From NCBI GenBank assembly GCA_900472575.1, contig UCIV01000013.1:1-64000 (forward strand): a DNA stretch of 64,000 nucleotides. Reading direction: 5' to 3'. The stretch is from Hyphomicrobiales bacterium. Its GTDB lineage: Bacteria; Pseudomonadota; Alphaproteobacteria; Rhizobiales; Rhizobiaceae. A program made the position numbers and the translations under genes. A model generated the notes under the pieces. It was not told where the DNA came from, searched no databases, and worked only from the letters and a program-made list of their open reading frames with translations. Below, piece after piece: positions 9,516 to 18,013 of this stretch (positions are counted from its first letter, which is position 1; each line of letters opens with the position of its first letter).

Positions 9516-10538
9516 TTAATTGTCGAAGCTGACCTTGTCGACCAGTTCGCTTGCCTGCTTGCGATGGCTGACGATTTCGGAAAGCGGCTTGTTGTCGATC
9601 CTCAACTCGCCGAATGCGGCGATGATCGGATCGGCAGCAACGCCGGTCTTGACCGGATATTCGTAGTTGGCCTCGGCATAGATCTTCTGGGCTTCGTCGG
9701 AGACGAGATATTCGAGGAACTTCACGGCCTCTGCCTTGTTTGGCGAATTCTTGGCAACGGCCGCACCGCTGATGTTCACCTGAGTGCCACCATTCTTGAA
9801 GGTCGGCAGCACGACCTTGATCGCCTCGGCCCACTTGACCTGTTCCTCGCCGCCCTTGCCGGATTTCATCAGGCCGACATAGTAGGAATTGGCGATGCCG
9901 ATATCGCAAATGCCACCGAGAATGTCCTTGGCCGCGTCGCGGTCACCACCTGCAGCCTTGCGCGCCAGGTTGGCCTTCACACCGGTCAGCCACTTTTCGG
10001 TTTCTTCCGCGCCGTAATGGGCGATGTAATCGGCAAAAAGCGCGGTATTGTAGGGATGCTGGCCAGAGCGGATGCAGACCTTGCCCTTCCACTTCGGATC
10101 AGCCAGATCCTCGTAGTTGAAGGAGGCGAGGTCGAGATCCTTGGCGGCGTAAAGCACGCGCGCACGGTAGGAAAGACCGAACCAATGGCCCTTGCCGTCA
10201 CGCAGTTCTGCCGGAACGGCGCCGCTGAGAACGGAGGATTCGATCGGCTGCGTCACGCCCTTTTCGGCGAGATCGACGAGATTACCGGCATCGACCGCCA
10301 TCAGGATATCGGCCGGCGAGCTTGCGCCTTCCGATGCGACGCGTTCAGCCAATCCATCCTTCAGGAATACCGTATTGACCTTCGTGCCGGTCGACTTGGT
10401 ATAGGCTTCCAGAAGCGGGGCGATCAGGGCCGGTTCACGCGTGGTGTAGACGTTGATCTCAGCGGCAGATGCCAGCGACGGAGCCACGAACATCGAAGTG
10501 GCCAAAAGCGTGGAGGTGAAGAAAGCGTGCGGGTTCAT
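9516..10538 (-). CDS. fbpA: Periplasmic ferric-iron-binding protein (FbpA/AfuA-like)
   Basis: A 340-residue solute-binding protein with a Sec signal peptide ending near ASAAEI and the family start INVYTTREPALIAPLLEAY. The region CDIGIANSYYVGLM contains the paired tyrosines that coordinate Fe3+ in FbpA-type proteins. YAEANYEYPVKTGV near the C terminus is also typical. An IRO-type box lies at 10584-10598, 46 bases upstream of the start. Gene order on the minus strand is ATPase, binding protein, permease, all for uptake of free or chelated ferric iron from the periplasm. Confidence 0.9.
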   Translation of the reverse strand: MNPHAFFTSTLLATSMFVAPSLASAAEINVYTTREPALIAPLLEAYTKSTGTKVNTVFLKDGLAERVASEGASSPADILMAVDAGNLVDLAEKGVTQPIESSVLSGAVPAELRDGKGHWFGLSYRARVLYAAKDLDLASFNYEDLADPKWKGKVCIRSGQHPYNTALFADYIAHYGAEETEKWLTGVKANLARKAAGGDRDAAKDILGGICDIGIANSYYVGLMKSGKGGEEQVKWAEAIKVVLPTFKNGGTQVNISGAAVAKNSPNKAEAVKFLEYLVSDEAQKIYAEANYEYPVKTGVAADPIIAAFGELRIDNKPLSEIVSHRKQASELVDKVSFDN

Positions 10539-10583
10539 GATACTCCCCCTTTGGAATGAACACGCAACGCTTGCAGCAGTTCT

Positions 10584-10598
10584 TGACCTGATTGGTCA
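10584..10598 (-). promoter_or_regulatory. IRO box (TGA-N9-TCA), candidate RirA operator for fbpA
   Basis: TGACCTGATTGGTCA matches TGA-N9-TCA exactly and sits in a larger perfect dyad, CTTGACC-5-GGTCAAG (10582-10600). In Rhizobiales this box is bound by RirA, the Fe-S Rrf2-family iron repressor. Its place just upstream of an iron-binding-protein gene makes the assignment persuasive. The minus-strand TTGACC could also be the -35 hexamer, so repressor binding would block RNA polymerase. Confidence 0.7.
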
Positions 10599-10675
10599 AG
10601 TTTAAAATTCAACCGAAGATACCCATCACGCAAACTTTATCGCGTCAAAAGGCACCAAAACAACCAGTAAGAGCA

Positions 10676-11710
10676 TCAAAATGCCAGCACGCGCTCAGCA
10701 GCAATGGAAATCGTGACCGAATCCGAGCCTTCCGGAAGGCGGTCGAGAGCAATGGCTCTTAACGGTGTCTCCAGTCCCTCGACCGCGAGCAGAATATGTT
10801 CGGTTTCTCCATGAAAGACCCGTTGCTTGACGCGTGCGGGAATATCGCCCCGGTCAAGCGAAATGGAAATTGCCTGTGGCCGGATGTGGACGATTGCCTT
10901 TCCGTCGTCAGCTGTCCTGTGGTTCAGTTGGAAACTGCCAATCGCAGTCTCGATCCTGCCGCCTTTGCAGATCCCCGGAACCTTGTTCGAAAGGCAGAAA
11001 AAGTCGGCCGCATAGGCGCTTGTCGGCCGGTCATAAAGATCATAGCCGGATCCTGCCTGCACGATTTCGCCCGAACGCATCAACACCACACGGTCACCGG
11101 TGGAAAGGGCTTCCTGCGGATCATGGGTGACCATGATGACGGTCGTGTCGAGCGATTTCAAAAGCGACAACGTTTCGGCCCGCACCTGTCCACGCAAGCC
11201 CTGATCGAGGTTGGAGAAGGGTTCATCCATGAGAACGATGCCGGGCCTCGGCGCCAGCGCCCTTGCAAGCGCCACACGCTGCTGCTCACCACCTGAAAGC
11301 GTGTGCGGAAAGCGCTCCATCAGGTGCTCGATCCCGATGCGCCGAATGACATCCTCGGCATTGGCGTTAGCCTGAGCCTGTGAGTGCCGTTTCAGGCCGA
11401 AAAGAATGTTATCGCGGACGCTGAGATGCGGGAAAAGTGCGTAATCCTGGAAGACGAAACCAACGCCGCGCGTTTCTGGTTCGACGAAATGCCGGCCGTC
11501 AACCTCGCGACCATCGAGAAAGACCTGGCCGGAATCAATGGTTTCAACGCCTGAAATGATGCGCAGCAGGGTGGACTTTCCACAGCCCGAGTGACCGACG
11601 AGCGAAACAACCTCCCCTTTTCGAATATCGATCGATACGTCGCGGACGGCTGCTGTCGTTCCGAACGAGCGACTGACATTGTCGAGTTTTACGGCGATAT
11701 CTTTTTTCAT
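10676..11710 (-). CDS. fbpC: Ferric-iron ABC transporter ATPase (FbpC-like)
   Basis: A 344-residue ABC ATPase. Walker A is GHSGCGKST, the signature LSGGEQQRVALARALA, Walker B IVLMDEPFSNLD and the H-loop VTHDPQ. A C-terminal TOBE-like domain follows (IVHIRPQAISISLDRGDIPA). The start at 11710 is preferred because the ABC fold begins with MKKDIAVKLDNVSRSFG and a purine-rich CAGGAA site precedes it. The longer in-frame start adds an unconserved leader. It lies 137 bases upstream of fbpA. Placing the ATPase first is unusual, and fbpA has its own apparent operator. Confidence 0.88.
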   Translation of the reverse strand: MKKDIAVKLDNVSRSFGTTAAVRDVSIDIRKGEVVSLVGHSGCGKSTLLRIISGVETIDSGQVFLDGREVDGRHFVEPETRGVGFVFQDYALFPHLSVRDNILFGLKRHSQAQANANAEDVIRRIGIEHLMERFPHTLSGGEQQRVALARALAPRPGIVLMDEPFSNLDQGLRGQVRAETLSLLKSLDTTVIMVTHDPQEALSTGDRVVLMRSGEIVQAGSGYDLYDRPTSAYAADFFCLSNKVPGICKGGRIETAIGSFQLNHRTADDGKAIVHIRPQAISISLDRGDIPARVKQRVFHGETEHILLAVEGLETPLRAIALDRLPEGSDSVTISIAAERVLAF

Positions 11711-11778
11711 GGCGTTCCTGCCCCCTGTGGCGCGGGAAACTGCCATAGCGATCCGGTAGAGTGAAGACCACCACAATC

Positions 11779-11810
11779 ACGATGAGGCGAAATCGACATC
11801 GCCTCATCGT
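11779..11810 (-). terminator. Long perfect hairpin upstream of fbpC
   Basis: Twelve-base perfect arms (ACGATGAGGCGA and TCGCCTCATCGT) with an 8-base loop. It lies 15 bases beyond the stop of the candidate small gene at 11825-11977 and 68 bases ahead of the fbpC start. There is no strong T-run. It may end the small transcript, attenuate fbpC, or be an RNA-level control element. Confidence 0.45.
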
Positions 11811-11824
11811 CTCCTGTTAATTCA

Positions 11825-11977
11825 TTATCCCAGGAAACCGCGATGCGACTGGGCATCTGTCGGCCAGTTCTGAAGTGTGTGAATACGCTTCGCCTCATGC
11901 ATCAGGGGAATTGAGCAAACCACTAGAACGAGCACAGCAACATAGATCATGCCGGGACGGGTTTTAAACGCATTCAC
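11825..11977 (-). CDS. Candidate 50-residue single-span membrane peptide
   Basis: A GTG-initiated frame of 50 codons running to a TAA at 11825. AGGAG lies 10 bases upstream of the GTG (11988-11992). The peptide starts MNAFKTRPGMIYVAVLVLVV. It has a positively charged N terminus, one hydrophobic span (about residues 10-25) and a polar tail rich in His, Gln and Arg ending SHRGFLG. I recognise no family. A hairpin at 11779-11810 follows directly. It may be a small inner-membrane protein linked to the iron transporter or the divergent envelope operon. It could also be chance. Confidence 0.35.
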   Translation of the reverse strand: MNAFKTRPGMIYVAVLVLVVCSIPLMHEAKRIHTLQNWPTDAQSHRGFLG

Positions 11978-12147
11978 GAGACGCCGACTCCTACTCCGAT
12001 TGCCGCAAGATGCGACGCGAAGCTGACATCTGGCTGAACGCGACGCGCGCAGGAGAAGATTTTCAACATTCAGGTGACAGTCAGGATCGGATGCAATTTC
12101 GCCGGCAACAGAAACTGCCGGGAGCCTCCTCCTTGTCCATTTTAAGT
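11978..12147. promoter_or_regulatory. Divergent region ahead of the envelope-modification operon
   Basis: About 170 bases separate the candidate small gene from the preferred start of the phosphoethanolamine transferase. Two in-frame ATG codons (12010 and 12091) could extend that protein at its N terminus. The 12091 one has CAGGA four to five bases ahead. I see no clear operator dyad or strong promoter hexamers. Confidence 0.25.
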
Positions 12148-13782
12148 ATGTCCCGCCCTGCCCCCTGCTTCGTCCGGCCGCAGATCGGCAGCGTCACTCT
12201 CGCCGTCTTCGGGGCTCTCTACCTGATTGCCTTTACCAACCGCACGTTCTTCACGCGGGCCTATAGCTATTTCGACAGCCACTTGGCATTTGGAGCATTT
12301 GCTCTGGGTTTAACCTGCCTGTTTGCCGCCTTCATGATCGCAGTCTCGGTCAAATATCTTCTGAAACCCGTCCTGATCCTGATGATCGTCAGTGCCGCGT
12401 CGGCCTCATGGTTCATGGATCGGTTCGGCACCATCATCGATGTCGACATGATCCGCAACGCGGCGCAGACGACCCCGTCTGAAGCCGGCCACCTGATTAC
12501 CGCGGCCTATCTGCTGCACATGTCGATTTTCGGTCTGATTCCAGCGCTTCTGGTCTGCTGGGTTAGAATCGAGCACCGCAAATTCTTTTCCAAGGTTGGC
12601 TGGAATCTCGCCGCGATTGTGCCGCTTCTCCTCATCGCTCTAGCCTGTGGCGTCAGCAGCGCGCGCAGCATCGCCTCTGTCGCGCGTCTGCACAAAGACA
12701 TGATCATGACACTCAACCCGTTCCTGCCGATCGGCAGTGCGGTCGCCTTCACATTGGCCAGTGAAGCGGACAAGAACATCGTGGCAAAGCCACTCGGTAC
12801 CGATGCAAAAGTTGCCTCCTCCCCGACATCGGGCAAGCCACGCGTGCTGGTCATCGTGACCGGAGAAACCGCCCGCGCCGAAAACTTTTCACTTAGTGGT
12901 TATAACCGCGAGACCAATCCCGAACTCAAGAAGCGCGACATCACCTACTTCTCGCAAACCTCAAGCTGCGGCACGGCGACTGCGGTCTCGGTGCCCTGCA
13001 TGTTCTCCAACCTGACACGGCACGGCTATTCCCATCGCGCCGGACTTGCGAACGAAAACCTGCTCGACGTGCTTGGCCATGCCGGCATCAAGACGGAATG
13101 GTGGGACGACAATACGGGCAGCAAAGGTGTCGCCGACCGCACCGTTTACCGGTCCTTCTCGGATGCAAACGACCCGCGTTACTGCAAGGATCACGAATGC
13201 CTCGATGACGGCATGGTTGCCGAACTCGACGGCTGGCTTGCAAATCTCAAGGGCGACAGCGTCCTGGTTCTGCATCAGCTTGGCAGTCACGGCCCGGCCT
13301 ATTACCAGAGATACACGCAGGAATTTGCTCGTTTCACGCCGGAATGCCTCACAGCCGAGCTCGGCACCTGTGATCGCCAGGCAGTCGTCAATGCCTACGA
13401 TAACAGCATTCTTTACACCGACCATATCCTGGCCTCGGTCATCGACATCCTGAAAGCGCGTGAAGACAAGATCGCTCCCACAATGATCTACATGTCCGAC
13501 CACGGCGAGTCGCTCGGCGAAAACGGGCTGTACCTGCACGGCGCGCCCTACATCATAGCCCCGTCGCAGCAGACCCATGTCCCCTTCGTTCTGTGGCAGG
13601 GAACCGAAATGAAAGCTTCGGTCGACGCTTCTTGTGTCTCGAAACGAGCAGGTAACGAAGCCTCGCACGACAATCTCTTCCACACTGCGCTCGGCGTCAT
13701 GGCGGTCAAGACCTCGGTCTACAATCCCGATCTCGATGTGCTCGGCACGTGCCGCAAGGCGGAAGGAAAACCAAACTCATGA
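12148..13782 (+). CDS. eptA: Lipid A phosphoethanolamine transferase (EptA/MCR-like)
   Basis: An inner-membrane phosphoethanolamine transferase of about 544 residues. About five N-terminal membrane segments are followed by a periplasmic alkaline-phosphatase-like domain. Catalytic motifs are VIVTGETARAENFSLSGY (metal-ligand Glu), CGTATAVSVPCMFS (nucleophilic Thr) and MIYMSDHGESLGENGLYLHG (metal-ligand Asp and His). Cys residues are plentiful, as in the disulfide-rich EptA family. It overlaps dgkA by ATGA and is followed by an OmpR-type two-component pair. That order implies regulated lipid A modification with recycling of the diacylglycerol by-product. The exact start is uncertain (12010, 12091 or 12148). 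The preferred one begins just before the first membrane segment. Confidence 0.88.
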   Translation: MSRPAPCFVRPQIGSVTLAVFGALYLIAFTNRTFFTRAYSYFDSHLAFGAFALGLTCLFAAFMIAVSVKYLLKPVLILMIVSAASASWFMDRFGTIIDVDMIRNAAQTTPSEAGHLITAAYLLHMSIFGLIPALLVCWVRIEHRKFFSKVGWNLAAIVPLLLIALACGVSSARSIASVARLHKDMIMTLNPFLPIGSAVAFTLASEADKNIVAKPLGTDAKVASSPTSGKPRVLVIVTGETARAENFSLSGYNRETNPELKKRDITYFSQTSSCGTATAVSVPCMFSNLTRHGYSHRAGLANENLLDVLGHAGIKTEWWDDNTGSKGVADRTVYRSFSDANDPRYCKDHECLDDGMVAELDGWLANLKGDSVLVLHQLGSHGPAYYQRYTQEFARFTPECLTAELGTCDRQAVVNAYDNSILYTDHILASVIDILKAREDKIAPTMIYMSDHGESLGENGLYLHGAPYIIAPSQQTHVPFVLWQGTEMKASVDASCVSKRAGNEASHDNLFHTALGVMAVKTSVYNPDLDVLGTCRKAEGKPNS

Positions 13783-14246
13783 CCGTTCCCGATTATGCCC
13801 CCATCGGAACGGTCGGAAGGCCGGTCACAAAAAAAGCTGATGAACTGCCGCCTGTCTCCATCAGCCCCTCGTCCCCCATCGAGAAAGTGACCGGCAGCCG
13901 GCACCTCAAGGCAGCGTTCGGCTATTCGCTGAATGGTGCCTTGAGGTTGCTGCGCGAAACCGCATTCCGCCACGAAATCATTGCCGGCGTGGCAATATTC
14001 GCGGCTTTTGCCGCGGTCGGTGCGCGCTTCTCCGATTACGTGATGATGGCAATCGTCATGCTGGGCCTTTTTGCGGCGGAAGCGCTCAACACGGCCATTG
14101 AAGAGATCATCGACCGCATCTCGCCCGAATGGTCCGAAACCGGCCGGCACGCCAAGGATCTCGGCTCTTTTGCCGTATTCTGCCTGCTTGTCGTGAACGG
14201 TCTGACCGCCGCTTTCGTCATAATCCCGAAACTCATATTGCTATGA
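13779..14246 (+). CDS. dgkA: Diacylglycerol kinase (DgkA)
   Basis: A 155-residue prokaryotic diacylglycerol kinase with three membrane helices. The family motif reads AAEALNTAIEEIIDRISPE, followed by GRHAKDLGSFAVF. It has an N-terminal extension of about 45 residues before the conserved core, longer than the roughly 120 residues of E. coli DgkA. The start at 13779 overlaps the eptA stop (ATGA). It phosphorylates diacylglycerol left when phosphoethanolamine is moved from phosphatidylethanolamine to lipid A, so pairing with eptA is functionally sensible. Confidence 0.9.
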   Translation: MTVPDYAPIGTVGRPVTKKADELPPVSISPSSPIEKVTGSRHLKAAFGYSLNGALRLLRETAFRHEIIAGVAIFAAFAAVGARFSDYVMMAIVMLGLFAAEALNTAIEEIIDRISPEWSETGRHAKDLGSFAVFCLLVVNGLTAAFVIIPKLILL

Positions 14247-14341
14247 TGCCGGAGGCAGCTCCTTCCCCTCTCGAATTTTATCCCCCTCCTCTGCTAAACG
14301 GTGGGTATAAGATAATATCGCGATGGGACGGAGCAGGCAGT

Positions 14342-15004
14342 TTGAGGGTTCTTCTGGTTGAAGATGATGCAACGCTTGGAGAAGCGGTCCGCGATCATGT
14401 TGCAAGTGGCGATCATGCCGTCGATTGGATGAAGACGATCGACACGGCGACAAGCGCGCTTGCAACGACGAGCTATGGCTTGATCCTGCTTGACCTTCGC
14501 CTGCCCGACGGCAGCGGGATTGCTCTTCTGAAGGAATTCCGCGCCCGAGGCGTTACCACGCCGGTGATCATTCTGACGGCGCATGACCAGATATCTGACC
14601 GTATCGAAGGCTTGAATAGCGGCGCAGACGACTATCTGGTGAAGCCGTTCAATCTCGGTGAACTGACGGCGCGGATGCTGGCGGTGAGCCGCCGTTACAG
14701 CGGCCGGCCGGTGTCTCTGGTGCGCATCGGAGACATAGAAATAGACGCCGCAACCCGCCGGGTGACAGTTGGAGGCGAGGTCATTGATCTATCCAGCCGC
14801 GAATGGGCGGTGCTGGACAGCCTTTCGGCGCGCCCGGGGGCCGTGGTATCGAAGCCTCAGATCGAGGAAGCCCTTTACGCCTTCGGTTCCGAAATCGAAA
14901 GCAACACCGTCGAGGTCTATGTCAGCCGGCTGCGCAAAAAGCTCGGTCGGGATCACATCGCCACGCTGCGCGGTATCGGCTACCGGCTGGGACGCGAACA
15001 ATGA
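14342..15004 (+). CDS. OmpR/PhoB-family response regulator (PmrA-like context)
   Basis: Receiver plus winged-helix regulator. A TTG start at 14342 gives 220 residues, the usual family length, and is preceded by GGAGCAGG. The receiver begins LRVLLVEDD, with phospho-acceptor Asp in LILLDLRLPDGSG and Lys in YLVKPFN. The C-terminal winged helix includes LSSREWAVLDSL and VEVYVSRLRKKLG. An upstream ATG would prepend a non-conserved stretch. The gene overlaps its kinase by ATGA. With eptA-dgkA upstream it resembles PmrA/ColR-type control of envelope modification. Confidence 0.88.
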   Translation: MRVLLVEDDATLGEAVRDHVASGDHAVDWMKTIDTATSALATTSYGLILLDLRLPDGSGIALLKEFRARGVTTPVIILTAHDQISDRIEGLNSGADDYLVKPFNLGELTARMLAVSRRYSGRPVSLVRIGDIEIDAATRRVTVGGEVIDLSSREWAVLDSLSARPGAVVSKPQIEEALYAFGSEIESNTVEVYVSRLRKKLGRDHIATLRGIGYRLGREQ

Positions 15005-16377
15005 GCCTTTTCAGCCGGGCGACCGGCCCGTCCATGACCCGGCGGCTGATCCTGTCGCTGACATTTGCCATGACCTTCCTCTGGCTGCTGGCGGTCGGAC
15101 TAGGCCTGGTGGTGATGGAAGAAGAGCTTGCCGAAATTTTTGACGGCACGCTTCAGGATACCGCAGAACGGCTCGTGCCGCTGGTCGTCGACGACCTCGA
15201 ACATCGCGGTATGGCGGGCGGCCCTTCCGACAGCGCCCAAAGTGCAGCACCACAACAACTGCAGACAGCCAGCTCGAGCGGAGATCATGAATATCTGATC
15301 TACCAGGTACGCGATCCTTCCGGCCGTGTGTTGATCCGATCTCATGACGCGCCCGAACGGGCATTCGAAACACCGTTAAAAGCAGGTTTCTGGAAAGACC
15401 CAACCTATCAGTTCTACACCGCGACAAGCGAGGATCGTAAAATCTTCGTTCAGGTTGCAGATGCCTTCGAGAACCGCGAAGAGGCCGTTAGAGAGGGTGC
15501 AATCGCTCTGTTTCTTCCTCTGATACTGCTGATTCCGGTCAGTGGGATGATGATCTGGCTGGTGGTTCGCCGGGCCGTGAAACCGGTCAGCGAACTGCGC
15601 CGCGAAATCGAGACCAAGGATGGCGGCAATATGGAGCCGATCGATGCGTCCATCCTGCCGCGCGAACTGCAGCCGATCGCAGTTTCCGTCAACCTGCTGA
15701 TGATGCGGCTCAGAACAGCACTCGATGCCGAGCGGGAGTTCACCTCCAACAGCGCGCACGAGTTGCGCACGCCGATCGCCGGCGCTCTGGCGCAAACGCA
15801 GATGCTGATCGCCGAATTGACCGACAGTTCCAGCCGTCATCGTGCAAGCCAGATCGAGGCATCGCTGACACGTCTCAGCCACCTTGCCGAAAAGCTGCTT
15901 CAGCTGTCGCGTGCCGAGGCGGGTATAGGCATTGCCGACAAACCGGCTGATCTCGGTCGCATATTGGAAATGGTTTTGACCGATTTCTGGCGCGGCATGG
16001 CCAACCCTTCGCGCCTGATATTCCATCGCGCACCCGATGCGCAGCTGACAGGTCCGTTCAGCGAAGACGCCTTTGCCATTGTCCTGCGAAACCTGATCGA
16101 AAACGCGCTGGTACATGGCAGACCGGAAGAACCGGTCGAAGTGTTTCTCGAAGACGGCGGGCCTGTGCGCATCGTCAATGCTGCACCTGCAATGACGGAA
16201 ACCGAACTTGCCTCGATCCGCAGGCGCTTCAGCCGCGGCAAGACGGAAGCCGCAGGGTCAGGCCTTGGCCTCTCGATTGTCGAAAGATTGCTCGGGCAGA
16301 TGAACGGCCATCTCGTGCTGCTATCACCCGCGAGTGGCAGGGATGACGGATTCGAGGCAAGGATCGTTCTGTCGTAA
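15001..16377 (+). CDS. Membrane sensor histidine kinase (PmrB/QseC-like)
   Basis: A 458-residue sensor kinase. A first membrane span near residues 16-36 is followed by a periplasmic sensor domain of about 125 residues and a second span near 163-186. A HAMP-like linker, the H-box SAHELRTPIAGALAQTQML and an ATPase domain follow (NLIENALVHGRP, GSGLGLSIVERLLGQMNG). The start at 15001 overlaps the regulator's stop. It probably senses envelope stress, cations or antimicrobial peptides, judging by the linked eptA. The ligand is not determined. Confidence 0.88.
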   Translation: MSLFSRATGPSMTRRLILSLTFAMTFLWLLAVGLGLVVMEEELAEIFDGTLQDTAERLVPLVVDDLEHRGMAGGPSDSAQSAAPQQLQTASSSGDHEYLIYQVRDPSGRVLIRSHDAPERAFETPLKAGFWKDPTYQFYTATSEDRKIFVQVADAFENREEAVREGAIALFLPLILLIPVSGMMIWLVVRRAVKPVSELRREIETKDGGNMEPIDASILPRELQPIAVSVNLLMMRLRTALDAEREFTSNSAHELRTPIAGALAQTQMLIAELTDSSSRHRASQIEASLTRLSHLAEKLLQLSRAEAGIGIADKPADLGRILEMVLTDFWRGMANPSRLIFHRAPDAQLTGPFSEDAFAIVLRNLIENALVHGRPEEPVEVFLEDGGPVRIVNAAPAMTETELASIRRRFSRGKTEAAGSGLGLSIVERLLGQMNGHLVLLSPASGRDDGFEARIVLS

Positions 16378-16385
16378 AACGACAA

Positions 16386-16413
16386 GCGCGACCGGATATT
16401 CGGCCGGTCGCGC
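16386..16413. terminator. Bidirectional terminator between the sensor kinase and yceI
   Basis: GCGCGACCGG and CCGGTCGCGC form a perfect 10-base stem with an 8-base loop, followed on the plus strand by CATTTTC. It sits between the convergent kinase gene (ends 16377) and the YceI gene (ends 16443). Confidence 0.75.
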
Positions 16414-16442
16414 CATTTTCAGCTCAACATGTGAGGCTGTGA

Positions 16443-17021
16443 TTACTTCTTGATGGCTTCGACGTCGATATCGAGCGCGATTTCCGGACCGATACCGAAA
16501 TCGGTCATCTTGGTGATACCGAAGTCGACGCCGTTAAACGAACCGGTCGCGGAAAAGCCGGTCTTGATCGTGTTTGCATCCCAAGGCAGCGGGGATTCCC
16601 CATTCCAGGTAACGTCGAGAACTACCGACTTGGACGTGCCGAGCAGGGTCAGGTCACCGGTTACCTTTGCGGTCTTGTCGCCGGTCTTTTCAATCGAGGT
16701 GCTCTTGAAGGTGACCTGTGGGAATTCTTCGGCGTTGAGGAAGTCCGGGCTCTTCAGGTGCGTGTTACGCTTCTCGTCATTTGTGTCGATGCTTGCAGCT
16801 TCGAGAGCGATTTCAACCGTGCTCTTGGTGACATCATCCTTGTCGAAGGAGATGGTGCCGGAAACAGCCTTGAATGCGCCGTGGGCCTTTGCCCAGCCGG
16901 CATGGCTCGTCTTGAAGCCGACCCATGCATGCGTCGGATCGACTTCATAGCTGTCAGCTGCGAATACCGCACCGGTCATGAACATGCCGGCAAGGGCAGT
17001 GGTGAGAATTAGGCGTTTCAT
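16443..17021 (-). CDS. YceI-family periplasmic lipocalin-like protein
   Basis: A 192-residue secreted protein. A signal peptide ends near GAVFAADSY, followed by a YceI-like beta-barrel (YEVDPTHAWVGFKTSHAGWAKAHGAF, VEIALEAASIDTNDEKRNTHLKSPDFLNAEEFPQ split over two strands). The family binds polyisoprenoids or isoprenoid quinones and is induced by stress or base in several bacteria. AAGGAG precedes the start. It lies 75 bases downstream of an unknown membrane protein and may share its transcript. Confidence 0.88.
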   Translation of the reverse strand: MKRLILTTALAGMFMTGAVFAADSYEVDPTHAWVGFKTSHAGWAKAHGAFKAVSGTISFDKDDVTKSTVEIALEAASIDTNDEKRNTHLKSPDFLNAEEFPQVTFKSTSIEKTGDKTAKVTGDLTLLGTSKSVVLDVTWNGESPLPWDANTIKTGFSATGSFNGVDFGITKMTDFGIGPEIALDIDVEAIKK

Positions 17022-17096
17022 GGTTTCTCCTTACATATGTTGATGGTGTTCGTGATGGGATGGTGTCCGGCAAGCCGGATTGGTGAAACTTTGAGC

Positions 17097-17960
17097 TCAA
17101 CCGCCGGCAAGCATGGCGACAAGGATGGCAGCGATTGCAGGAATTGCGGTCAGAGCGCCGATGATCAGCGGCTGTAGGAACCGCGCGCGGTTTACAAAAC
17201 CAAATTCTCGCCAGTTGAGAACCGCGAAGATGGCGACAGGCAGAACCGAAAGAACAAGCGCAGTCGGCGCAGCGCTCGGCGACAGCAGCACAGTCATCGT
17301 AGCGCCCATAGCAGCGGTCCAGATGAAGGAAAGTGCTGCAAATTTCCCAAGAACGAAGGCTGCATCATCGCCTCGGATATAGGAAATGTAGCGAACCAGC
17401 AGCCAGCCACCGAACAGGGCGGCCAGCGCGCCGTTCATCTGCGCCATGCCGATATAGCCGCCCATGATCGCGGTGAGCGCCGTTCCGATCGCGGTTGCGA
17501 GCAGCGCAGCCGGCAAGGCGGCTGGAGAAGACCGCTTGGCCTGCCGCCCCGACACGGCTGCAATCTCGATCGCGACGATGACGAGCACGATGGCGAGCGT
17601 CGCCGCTTTCGTCGCATTGGCCGCGAGAACGTTCTTGCCGAGCCACCATGCCGGAGCTGCAAGCGAGACGACGCCGACCAGCGCCACGATCCATCGGTTC
17701 ACGAATTGTCGCAACAGAACGCCAAGCACTGCAAAGACAACGCCACCGATAACCAGCAACAAGGGCAGCTTCTGTTTCGCCGCAATCGGCGGGAATGGCG
17801 GAAGGCCTTCGATCGAAACGCTCGCGATGGCAGCGGCAACTGGTATCAGCAGTGCCGTCAGCAGAACGGCTCGAGAAGTTGCACCCTTGCCGGCCAGTGC
17901 AATCACCGCACCGAGAACAAGCGGCAACAGGACGGAAGTCAGAAGAATTTGGGTCAGCAT
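17097..17960 (-). CDS. Polytopic membrane protein of unknown function
   Basis: A 287-residue, very hydrophobic protein with about nine predicted membrane helices. It is rich in Ala, Leu, Val and Ile, with few charged loops (VRYISYIRGDDAAF, LNWREFGFVNRARF). I recognise no family. The start at 17960 is chosen because the first membrane helix (MLTQILLTSVLLPLVLGAV) begins there. A longer frame adds a polar leader of 25 residues. Its neighbours on the same strand are glutathionyl-hydroquinone reductase upstream (53-base gap) and YceI downstream (75-base gap), which suggests a link to quinone or envelope chemistry. Confidence 0.75.
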   Translation of the reverse strand: MLTQILLTSVLLPLVLGAVIALAGKGATSRAVLLTALLIPVAAAIASVSIEGLPPFPPIAAKQKLPLLLVIGGVVFAVLGVLLRQFVNRWIVALVGVVSLAAPAWWLGKNVLAANATKAATLAIVLVIVAIEIAAVSGRQAKRSSPAALPAALLATAIGTALTAIMGGYIGMAQMNGALAALFGGWLLVRYISYIRGDDAAFVLGKFAALSFIWTAAMGATMTVLLSPSAAPTALVLSVLPVAIFAVLNWREFGFVNRARFLQPLIIGALTAIPAIAAILVAMLAGG

Positions 17961-18013
17961 GCGTATCGATCCCGAATATTTGCCGATTTCAGAGAATGTC
18001 TTGAGCGGTTTGC

